Shown one piece after another: positions 19,246-27,717 of a stretch of DNA of 64,000 nt. The first letter of the stretch is position 1; the number at the start of each line of letters is the position of its first letter. This DNA is from Bacteroidota bacterium (GTDB lineage Bacteria > Bacteroidota > Bacteroidia > Chitinophagales > Chitinophagaceae): the NCBI GenBank assembly GCA_947448725.1, contig CANFOM010000009.1:1-64000 (forward strand), read 5' to 3'. The position numbers were made by a program, and so were the translations under genes. A model generated the notes under the pieces. It was given only the letters and a program-made list of their open reading frames with translations, did no database searches and had not been told where the DNA came from.

Positions 19246-22200
19246 ATGAACAAATCCCTCTTTACTAAAATCTTTATCGGAAACTGCTTAATAATAAGCT
19301 TTTTTTTCTCCAATAAATTATTTTCACAATCTCAAGGTACTGGTATATTTTTTCAGGCAGTTGCTAGAGATAATTTTGCAAATCCGGCTAAGGATAGAAA
19401 AATTTATATTCAATCAACTATAATTCAAGGCACTGAGAATGGTACTAAAGCCTTAATTGAAGAACATCAATCACAAACAGATCCTACAGGTGTTTTTAGT
19501 ATAAGTTTAGGTCAGGGAACTAGAAAAGGTGGAACGGCCGCAAACTTAGCATCTATTGATTGGGTAAAAGGTCCTTACTTTTTAAATTTAAAGATTGCGA
19601 TTAAGCCTATTGCACCCGTTACTAATTGGGATTATACTAAAGAATTGATTGATTTAGGGACTACTCCTTTTGGAACGGTGCCTTATGCTTTATATTCTGC
19701 AAGTTCTGGTGCTTTAGATAGTAAACTAAGTATTGGAGATACTTCTAAAATGTTGGCTATTTATGCAAAAGCACAAGCCGTAAATTCATTAGCTACTCAA
19801 GTTGTAACAAAATTATCTGCAACAGATACAGCAACTATGTTGGCGCCTTACGCAAAAATGGTTAAAGCAATGGTTGCATCTAATATTACTTCTTTAACAG
19901 CGGCTGCTATTAATGCTGGTTTAGATGCAAAGGTAAATATTGCAGATAGTGGAGTAATATACATAACTCCTCAGCAATTAAAAGGAGTAAAATTTGATAC
20001 TACAAGCTTGATTGCAAGAGTAGATACAAAAGTAAGTATTGCTGATAGTGGAACAACCTATGTTACTCCTATGCAATTAAAAGGCGTAAAATTTGACACG
20101 ACAAGTTTGATTGCTAGAGTTGATAAGAAAATAAGTTATTCGGACAGTATCACTCAATATGTTACTCCAGCACAATTGGCTTCAAAAACATTTGATAGTT
20201 CCGCTATTTATAATCAATTGGCCACAAAACTAAATAAATCTGATACTCTAACCCTATCTAACAGGATTAATTTAAAAGCAGCAAGTGCAGATGTAAACAG
20301 CGGATTAGCTTTAAAATTAAATAAAACGGATACCAGTTATTTATTACAAAAAGCAGACACAACGACGTTATCTAATAGAATTAATTTAAAAGCAGCAAGT
20401 GTAGATGTAAGTAGCGGATTAGCTTTAAAATTAAATAAAACAGATACTAGTTATTTATTACAAAAAGCGGACACATCGACGTTGTCTAATAGAATTAATT
20501 TAAAAGCAAATACAACTGATGTTACCACTGGATTAGGTTTAAAGTTAGATGCCGATCAAAGAGGAGTAGCAAATGGAGTTGCTAGCTTAGATATTAATTC
20601 GAAAGTGCCAGCTGCGCAAATTCCAGTTATTTCATTTGCTAGTGCCAGTGTTGTAGCCAACGAGGCTGCAATGTTGGCATTGTCAGGAGCTATTGTTGGA
20701 AGCATTGCGATTAGAACTGATGCCAATAAGAATTTTGTTTTAAGTGCTGCCGGTCCTTCAGTTCTTTCTAATTGGGTGGAATTGGCTACGCCCACTTCTG
20801 TCACAAGTATCAATGGATTTGCTGGCCCATCTGTAACTGTAACGACCAATGATATTAATGAAGGGGCTACTAATAAATATTATACCGATAATAGAGCAAG
20901 AAATGCAATAAGTGCAAGTGCACCATTAAGTTATAATGTTGCTGCTGGTACTTTTTCTATTTCAGTGGCATCAACAACTACTAATGGATATTTAAGTTCG
21001 TCAGATTTTACCATTTTTAATAATAAACAAAACGCATTGGTAGCAGGAACTGATTATGCAACTCCTTCTGGCAATATAACTGGTAATGCAGCTAATGTAA
21101 CAGGAGTGGTATCAATAATTCATGGCGGCACAGGAACTAGCACAGCAACTGGTGCGCTAATCAATTTAGGCGCAGAATCTACGGCCAATAAAAGCACAGC
21201 AATAGATCTGGGAAATGCTAGGCCTAGTGATACTTTATTCCCCTCTCAAAAAGCAGTAAAAACATATGTAGATGCGCAAACGGCAGCAGCTGGTGTGTTA
21301 GATGGAAGTATTACTAATGCAAAATTAGCAGGAAGTATTAATTCGGATAAATTATTAGGAAGCATACCTGCTTCTAAATTAGTTGGAACAGATATTACAA
21401 CAGTTGGCACCATCACTTCAGGAATATGGAGTGGAACAACTATTGCCTTAGCAAATGGAGGAACAGGAGCCACTACAGCAGCAGGAGCAAAAACTAATTT
21501 AGGATTGGTCATTGGTACTGATGTTTTAGCTTATAGAACTTTTGGTACTGCAGCGAATAATAATACAGCAGATTTTGAAGTTCCATTAACTTTTACTTCC
21601 CCTTTATCTAGAGCAACTAATACAATTTCTATTCCTGCTGCTACTACTTCAGTTAATGGTTATTTAAGTAGTACAGATTGGACAACTTTTAATGCAAAAC
21701 AAACTGCATTAACTGCGGGTTCTGGTATTTCAATAAGTGCAGGAACTATTTCGGCAACAGGATTGACCACAAGTAATTTATCTAGTACAGCAGGTATTAC
21801 CAATTCACAATTAGCAGGAAGTATAGATGATTCAAAATTAGCAATAATAAGCACGGGAGGTAAAGTTGCTAATTCTGCAACTACAGCCACTAATGCAAAT
21901 ACAGCAAGCGCGATTGTTGCAAGAGATGCTAGTGGAAATTTTTCTGCAAACATTATTACAGGAACATTGTCTGGAACTGCAAGCACAGTAACTACTAATG
22001 CAAACTTAACAGGTGATGTTACCAGCGTTGGAAATACAACCACAGTTGGAAAAATTAATGGAACTTCACTCTCTGCATTAACAACAGGAATTTTAAAAAA
22101 CACCACATCAAGTGGGGTGCCAAGCATCGCAATTGCAGGAACAGACTATCAAGCACCAGTTACATTGACCACTACAGGAACTTCAGGCGCCTCTACTTTT

Positions 22201-25200
22201 ACAAGTAATACATTAAATATCCCAACCTATACATTGGCTGGATTAGGTGGAATAAGTTTATCAGGTTTAAGTGCTACTGCGCCATTAAGTTATAATAACA
22301 CTTCGGGTGAATTTTCAATGCCTGCAGCAACAACAAGTGCAAATGGATATTTGAGTAGTGCAGATTGGACAACTTTTAATGCAAAACAAACTGCATTAAC
22401 TGCGGGTTCTGGGATTTCAATAAGTGCAGGAACTATTTCAGCAACAGGATTAACAACAAGTAATTTATCTAGTACAGCAGGTATTACCAATGCGCAATTA
22501 GCGGGAAGTATAGATGATTCAAAATTAGCAATAATAAGCACGGGAGGTAAAGTTGCTAATTCTGCAACCACAGCCACCAATGCAAACACCGCTAGTGCGA
22601 TTGTGGCAAGAGATGCTAGTGGAAATTTTTCTGCAAATATTATTACAGGAACTTTATCAGGGACTGCAACTAATGTTTCGGGTATTGTTGCGATAGCAAA
22701 TGGAGGAATAGGATTAACAAGTGTTGGTACTAATGGTCAAGTATTATCTTCTAATGGAACAAGTATTGCTTGGTCAAACCCTGCAGCAACTGGAATCACT
22801 GCTATTAATGGCATCACTACAGGAACACAAACTTTAACAGTTGGAACAACAGGTACAGCACCTGCATTTAGTTCATCTTCCTCAACGCATACTTTAAATA
22901 TACCAATGGCGTCCACTACAAGTGTGACTGCAGGTTTATTAAGTAAATCAGATTATGATGTATTTAATGCAAAGCAAACTGCATTAACAGCAGGATCTGG
23001 TATTTCAATAAGTGCAGGAACTATTTCAGCAACTGGATTAACTACAAGTAATTTATCTAGTACAGCTGGAATTACTAATACGCAATTAGCAGGAAGTATT
23101 GCAGCTAGTAAATTAATTGGAACTGATATTACAACAGTAGGTACTATTACTTCAGGAGTTTGGAGTGGAACAACCATTGCATTAGTGAACGGAGGTACTG
23201 GTGCAACTACACCAGCGGCAGCTAGAACAAATTTAGGTTTGGCAATTGGCTCAGATGTGCTTGCTTATAGAACTTTTGGTACAGCAGCAAATAGTAGCAC
23301 AACGGATTTTGTTACAGCGAACGCATCAATAACTAGTGCTACAAAAACAAAACTTACCTATGATGCAAAAGGATTAATAACTGCAGGGGCAGATGCCACT
23401 ACTGCAGATATTGCACCAAGCACAGATAGAAATTATGTTACAGATGCACAAAAGTCGGGCGTCTTATCAAATACATCAGGAATAAATACTGGCGATGAAA
23501 CTGCATCTACAATCAAATCAAAATTAGCCATCACCAACTTAAGTGGAAGCAATACTGGTGATCAAACCATTACTTTAACAGGCGATGTGACAGGAACTGG
23601 CACAGGAAGTTTTACATCTACAGTTACTAAAATTAATGGTACATCATTATCTACATTAGCAACAGGCATATTAAAAAATACAACATCTACAGGGGTGCCA
23701 ACAATAGCAATTGCGGGAACAGATTATCAATTACCTATTTCTTTAACAACTACTGGTAGTTCAGGTACAGCTACATTTACAAGTAACACATTAAATATTC
23801 CAACATACACATTAGCTGGATTAGGAGGTATAGGATTATCGGGTTTAAGTGCTACTGCGCCATTAAGTTATAATAATGGAACGGGTGCGTTTTCAATACC
23901 TGCAGCTACTTCAAGTGCGAATGGTTATTTAAGTAGTACAGATTGGTCAACGTTTAATAATAAACAAGCTGCATTAACAGCTGGAGCTGGATCTGGAATT
24001 TCAATTAGCGGAGGGACAATTTCAGCAACAGGACTAACTACAAGCAATTTATCAAGTACTGCAGGTATTACTAATGCTCAATTGGCAAGTAGTACAACTA
24101 CATTAGGTTCAACATTAATGTCATTAGGTGGGACTGTAACTTCAGTTACTGGTTTAAGTTCTGTTAGCTCAACTGGATTTACTGGTGCCTTAACAGGAAA
24201 TGCATCTACAGCTACAACATTAGCAACGGCAAGAAATATTAATGGAACTGCATTTAATGGAAGTGCAGATATTACAATTATTGCAGATGCTGGAACATTG
24301 TCTGGTACAACTTTAAAATCAACAGTTATTAGTTCAAGTTTAACTGGGGTTGGAACAATTACTTCAGGAACTTGGAATGGTTCGACATTAGCTGTTGCGT
24401 ATGGAGGGACTGGTGTAACAACATCAACTGGATCTGGAAATGTTGTATTATCTACTAGTCCAAATTTAGTTACGCCAAATTTAGGGACACCATCAAGTGC
24501 AACTTTAACCAATGCAACTGGTTTACCAATTGCTACTGGTGTTAGTGGTTTAGGAACAGGAATAGTATCATTTTTAGCAACGCCTACAAGTTCAAATTTA
24601 ATTAGTGCTGTAACCGATGAAACTGGAACAGGAGCGTTAGTATTTGCCAATACACCAACATTAGTTTCTCCAGTAATTGGAGCTGCAACAGGAACTTCAT
24701 TAAGTTTAACTGGAACTTTATCTGCAGGTACTTCATCAGTTACAAGTTCAACTATTAGTGGTAATGAAACAGTGGGTGGAACACTAGGTGTGACTGGTGC
24801 AACCACATTAACTGCATTAACGACAACAGGCGCTGCAACATTTAGTAGTACAGTTAAAATATCAACTGGCGCAGCAGCAGGTAAAGTTTTAACATCGGAT
24901 GCAAGTGGTAATGCAACATGGCAAAATACTGGCGGTACAGTGGTTACGATGAGTGCAACTGGAACGGCAACTTCAACTGCCACCTATATTATATTTACTG
25001 GTGCAACCGCTTCACAAACAATAACTATTCCTTCTGCAGTTACATTAGGTGCAGGTAGAGAAATTACCATTAAAAATGTGGCCAGCGTTACTGTGAGTAT
25101 TGCATCTGCCGCAGGGTATTTGATACAAGATAATTCTACACTTACATCTGCCACTGCAGCACTTGGTATTGAACCTTCAAACAACTGGATGAAACTGGTT

Positions 25201-25242
25201 TCTGACGGAACGAACTGGTATATATTCCGAGCATTATTCTAA
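19246..25242 (+). CDS. Giant (1998 aa) secreted repeat protein with phage-tail-fibre-like motifs, putative adhesin
   Basis: Signal peptide; FQAVAR N-terminal domain; 33-aa and 38-aa tandem repeats; DINEGATNKYYTDNRARNAIS, GGTGATTAAGAKTNLGL, GYLSSTDWTTFNAKQTALTAGSGISISAGTISATG and STSPNLVTPNLGTPSSATLTNATGLP motifs, which recur in phage tail fibre proteins. Confidence 0.85.
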   Translation: MNKSLFTKIFIGNCLIISFFFSNKLFSQSQGTGIFFQAVARDNFANPAKDRKIYIQSTIIQGTENGTKALIEEHQSQTDPTGVFSISLGQGTRKGGTAANLASIDWVKGPYFLNLKIAIKPIAPVTNWDYTKELIDLGTTPFGTVPYALYSASSGALDSKLSIGDTSKMLAIYAKAQAVNSLATQVVTKLSATDTATMLAPYAKMVKAMVASNITSLTAAAINAGLDAKVNIADSGVIYITPQQLKGVKFDTTSLIARVDTKVSIADSGTTYVTPMQLKGVKFDTTSLIARVDKKISYSDSITQYVTPAQLASKTFDSSAIYNQLATKLNKSDTLTLSNRINLKAASADVNSGLALKLNKTDTSYLLQKADTTTLSNRINLKAASVDVSSGLALKLNKTDTSYLLQKADTSTLSNRINLKANTTDVTTGLGLKLDADQRGVANGVASLDINSKVPAAQIPVISFASASVVANEAAMLALSGAIVGSIAIRTDANKNFVLSAAGPSVLSNWVELATPTSVTSINGFAGPSVTVTTNDINEGATNKYYTDNRARNAISASAPLSYNVAAGTFSISVASTTTNGYLSSSDFTIFNNKQNALVAGTDYATPSGNITGNAANVTGVVSIIHGGTGTSTATGALINLGAESTANKSTAIDLGNARPSDTLFPSQKAVKTYVDAQTAAAGVLDGSITNAKLAGSINSDKLLGSIPASKLVGTDITTVGTITSGIWSGTTIALANGGTGATTAAGAKTNLGLVIGTDVLAYRTFGTAANNNTADFEVPLTFTSPLSRATNTISIPAATTSVNGYLSSTDWTTFNAKQTALTAGSGISISAGTISATGLTTSNLSSTAGITNSQLAGSIDDSKLAIISTGGKVANSATTATNANTASAIVARDASGNFSANIITGTLSGTASTVTTNANLTGDVTSVGNTTTVGKINGTSLSALTTGILKNTTSSGVPSIAIAGTDYQAPVTLTTTGTSGASTFTSNTLNIPTYTLAGLGGISLSGLSATAPLSYNNTSGEFSMPAATTSANGYLSSADWTTFNAKQTALTAGSGISISAGTISATGLTTSNLSSTAGITNAQLAGSIDDSKLAIISTGGKVANSATTATNANTASAIVARDASGNFSANIITGTLSGTATNVSGIVAIANGGIGLTSVGTNGQVLSSNGTSIAWSNPAATGITAINGITTGTQTLTVGTTGTAPAFSSSSSTHTLNIPMASTTSVTAGLLSKSDYDVFNAKQTALTAGSGISISAGTISATGLTTSNLSSTAGITNTQLAGSIAASKLIGTDITTVGTITSGVWSGTTIALVNGGTGATTPAAARTNLGLAIGSDVLAYRTFGTAANSSTTDFVTANASITSATKTKLTYDAKGLITAGADATTADIAPSTDRNYVTDAQKSGVLSNTSGINTGDETASTIKSKLAITNLSGSNTGDQTITLTGDVTGTGTGSFTSTVTKINGTSLSTLATGILKNTTSTGVPTIAIAGTDYQLPISLTTTGSSGTATFTSNTLNIPTYTLAGLGGIGLSGLSATAPLSYNNGTGAFSIPAATSSANGYLSSTDWSTFNNKQAALTAGAGSGISISGGTISATGLTTSNLSSTAGITNAQLASSTTTLGSTLMSLGGTVTSVTGLSSVSSTGFTGALTGNASTATTLATARNINGTAFNGSADITIIADAGTLSGTTLKSTVISSSLTGVGTITSGTWNGSTLAVAYGGTGVTTSTGSGNVVLSTSPNLVTPNLGTPSSATLTNATGLPIATGVSGLGTGIVSFLATPTSSNLISAVTDETGTGALVFANTPTLVSPVIGAATGTSLSLTGTLSAGTSSVTSSTISGNETVGGTLGVTGATTLTALTTTGAATFSSTVKISTGAAAGKVLTSDASGNATWQNTGGTVVTMSATGTATSTATYIIFTGATASQTITIPSAVTLGAGREITIKNVASVTVSIASAAGYLIQDNSTLTSATAALGIEPSNNWMKLVSDGTNWYIFRALF
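19930..20226 (+). repeat. Three tandem 99-bp/33-aa repeats (KV[NS]IADSG..Y[IV]TP.QLKGVKFDTTSLIARVD)
   Basis: Read directly in the translation; third copy degenerate. Confidence 0.85.
20254..20550 (+). repeat. Tandem 114-bp/38-aa repeats (LSNRINLKAAS.DV.SGLALKLNKTDTSYLLQKADT.T), about 2.6 copies
   Basis: LSNRINLK starts at 20254, 20368 and 20482. Confidence 0.88.
21649..21981 (+). repeat. Long intragenic direct repeat, copy A (pairs with 22336..22668)
   Basis: About 333 bp near-identical to copy B at constant offset 687 bp, no indels seen. Confidence 0.9.
22336..22668 (+). repeat. Long intragenic direct repeat, copy B (pairs with 21649..21981); shorter related copies at about 22969-23100 and 23950-24085
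   Basis: Same reading frame; offset 687 = 3 x 229. Confidence 0.9.
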
Positions 25243-25294
25243 TAGTAAATAAAAAACAAAAGATATATTTTAAAATATTAAGCATAGTTAAGAA

Positions 25295-25516
25295 ATGGAA
25301 AATTTAACAATTACAAGCCCCTTTACAATTCTTACTAGAAGAGAAAAAGAGGTATTGATTTTAATGTTGCAGGGGGCGCAAGTAAAAGAGATTAGTGCTT
25401 CTTTAGAATTAAAGTCTAATACCATATCTACCTTTAAGAAGAGTATACTTTCCAAAACGGGGGTAAGTAACAATATTGAGTTATTTAAATTAGCTCAAGA
25501 GCATAATATAGTATAA
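25295..25516 (+). CDS. Stand-alone LuxR/GerE-type HTH protein (73 aa)
   Basis: LTRREKEVLILMLQGAQVKEISASLELKSNTISTFKKSILSKTGVSNNIELFKLA matches the GerE HTH pattern; no receiver or other domain. Confidence 0.82.
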   Translation: MENLTITSPFTILTRREKEVLILMLQGAQVKEISASLELKSNTISTFKKSILSKTGVSNNIELFKLAQEHNIV

Positions 25517-25517
25517 A

Positions 25518-26126
25518 ATGAAAAAAATTATTTTCATAATAAATATCTTGTTAGTTGCTTCTTTTGCGGAGGCGCAAACAGGTATTGGTACAACAACGCC
25601 TAATGCTTCTGCGAAATTAGATGTTAGTTCAACAACACAAGGCTTTTTACCGCCTCGTGTTACTTTAACAGGAACAAATGACAATACAACAATAAAAAAT
25701 AGTGCAGGAACATCAATAACACCTGCAACAGGTTTGTTAGTTTACAATACTGCAACTACCACCACGGACCCTTTCAGGGTAGTTCCTGGATATTACTATT
25801 ATAATGGAACAACTTGGATATCTATTTCCAATGGATTAATTATAGACAACAGTAAATCTGCAGGATTTACATTGGCTTCTACGGATAATAATAAAGTATT
25901 TTTAATCACTTCGACAACTGATATAACAATTACAGTTCCAAATACTTTACCAGTTGGATTTAGTTGTCAAATAATTCAAGGTGGGGCTGGTCTTATAACT
26001 TTATTAGGTTCCAGTGTGACACTAAATTCCTCAAATGGTTTAAAAACAAGAGCCACCAATAGTGTAATTGGACTTGTTATGAATACAGCTACAACTGGTT
26101 TTGTTATGGGAGATACTATTTTTTAA
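25518..26126 (+). CDS. Secreted tail-fibre-like surface protein (TGIGTTTPNASAKLDV type)
   Basis: 202 aa; signal peptide; N-terminal region similar to 27718..29625. Confidence 0.75.
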   Translation: MKKIIFIINILLVASFAEAQTGIGTTTPNASAKLDVSSTTQGFLPPRVTLTGTNDNTTIKNSAGTSITPATGLLVYNTATTTTDPFRVVPGYYYYNGTTWISISNGLIIDNSKSAGFTLASTDNNKVFLITSTTDITITVPNTLPVGFSCQIIQGGAGLITLLGSSVTLNSSNGLKTRATNSVIGLVMNTATTGFVMGDTIF

Positions 26127-26128
26127 TA

Positions 26129-27706
26129 ATGCATAAATATTTTTTCATATTATTTTTTTCTCTCTGTTCAATTTTTTTGAATGCCCAAAGGATATTTCAA
26201 AATATTGCACTTAGAAAACCAGTAGGAACGAGCAATCAAAATTTTGCATATACAGGAGCAATTCAACAATTTATTGTTCCCAATAGGGTAACTTCTATTC
26301 AAGTAAATGCCATAGGTGCAAAAGGTGGAACAGGAGCAAGAGGTCAAGTTGGAGGTGCTGGTGCAAATATTACAACCATATTAAATGTTACACCTGGTCA
26401 AGTTTTATATATTGTAGTGGGCGGATTTTCTGGACAATCTGCAACTGCAAAATATGGTTTTGGTGGAATTGGTGGAACAGGCACGAACTATGGGGGAGCT
26501 GGTGGTGGATTATCTGGAGTCTTTACTTCAGCAACACCTGCTATTTCCAATGCATTAGTTGTTGCTGGTGGAGGCGGTGGCGGTTCTGGAATTTCAACTG
26601 GTTCCGACTATACAGGAGGTAATGCTGGTAATACTTCAACAGGTTCATCAAGTAATGGGAACGAGCCAATTGCATCGCAAAATGAATATATCAAAAATGG
26701 CAGATATCAATATGGTTATTTAGCAACAACAACTGCTGCAGGACTAGGTGGAGAAGCTTTTGACGCAGGTACAGGTGGTGGAAATGGTAGTGATATAAAT
26801 GGTGGAAGTGGCGGATCTGATGTAGGAGTAAGTGGATGGAATGGTGGCGGTGGAGGAGGTGCAGGTTTTTATGGTGGCGGTGGAGGTACTGGCGGTGGTG
26901 CAGCAACTGGTGGTGGCGCTGGTGGGGCAACAAAATCAACTGGTTTAGTTAGCACTTATGGAACAGCAAACGTGACAGGGGACGGAAGTGTGTCCATTAC
27001 TTGTATTAATAATTCAGGATTGGTATTTCAATTAGATGCAAGCAATAGTTCTAGTTATTTGAGCTCAGCAACTAGTGTTTGGAAAGATTTAATAGGCACA
27101 AATGATGTAACATTATACAATACCCCAACTTTAAGTTCATCCATTGGATTAACATTTAATGGAACAAATCAATATGGTAGCATACCTTCAGTAAGTGGGG
27201 TGACTGATTTTACCAATACCCAAAAATATAGTGTTGAAATATGGTTTAGACCTTCAAATGGGCAAGTAAACTCAGGTGAAGCAGAATTATTGGAAAAGTG
27301 GAATAAATCTGGCGAATCTAAATATCCATTCACAATTCGTTATAATGAAGGTGCTAGTAGTATGGCAGTAGCATGTTATGATGGTTCCACTTTTCGATTT
27401 GTTAGCATAAGTGGATTTCCAGTAAATACATGGAAGCAAATAGTTGCTGTATTTGATTTTGTGGGCAAGACACTTAATGTATATAGAGATGGTGGTAATG
27501 TTGTTAGCGTAAGCTTATCAGGCATCAATCAAGTTAGTAATACAAGTCCAATTGCAATTGCATCTAGGCTTAATTCATCTGGCGGACCTGAATCTGCTCT
27601 TATGTTTAAAGGAACTATTGGAATTATTAGAACTTATAATATTGCATTATCATCAGATCAAGTTTTGCAAAATTTTAATGCAAATAAAACAAGATTTGGT
27701 TTATAA
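26129..27706 (+). CDS. Secreted Gly-rich protein with C-terminal LamG/concanavalin-like domain
   Basis: 525 aa; Gly-rich region (GGGGGGSG..., GGGGGGAGFYGGGGG); LamG-like SGLVFQLDASNSSSY...YSVEIWFRP...WKQIVAVFDFVGKTLNVYRDG...NFNANKTRFGL. Confidence 0.8.
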   Translation: MHKYFFILFFSLCSIFLNAQRIFQNIALRKPVGTSNQNFAYTGAIQQFIVPNRVTSIQVNAIGAKGGTGARGQVGGAGANITTILNVTPGQVLYIVVGGFSGQSATAKYGFGGIGGTGTNYGGAGGGLSGVFTSATPAISNALVVAGGGGGGSGISTGSDYTGGNAGNTSTGSSSNGNEPIASQNEYIKNGRYQYGYLATTTAAGLGGEAFDAGTGGGNGSDINGGSGGSDVGVSGWNGGGGGGAGFYGGGGGTGGGAATGGGAGGATKSTGLVSTYGTANVTGDGSVSITCINNSGLVFQLDASNSSSYLSSATSVWKDLIGTNDVTLYNTPTLSSSIGLTFNGTNQYGSIPSVSGVTDFTNTQKYSVEIWFRPSNGQVNSGEAELLEKWNKSGESKYPFTIRYNEGASSMAVACYDGSTFRFVSISGFPVNTWKQIVAVFDFVGKTLNVYRDGGNVVSVSLSGINQVSNTSPIAIASRLNSSGGPESALMFKGTIGIIRTYNIALSSDQVLQNFNANKTRFGL

Positions 27707-27717
27707 AAATTATTAAA

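Noticed and set aside
19930-24085. CRISPR-like or intergenic repeat array
   Set aside because: Repeats are in-frame coding repeats of 33, 38 and about 110+ aa units, not short repeats with unique spacers.
24078-24983. 301-aa antisense ORF and similar antisense ORFs (20556-20849, 21246-21512, 21660-22127, 22290-22589, 22953-23177)
   Set aside because: Val/Pro/Ala-rich shadow frames of the Thr/Ala/Gly repeat gene; no start context or protein-like composition.
26691-26939. His/Leu-rich antisense ORF (HHQRHHQ...)
   Set aside because: Reverse reading of GGT/GGC glycine codons in the Gly-rich gene.
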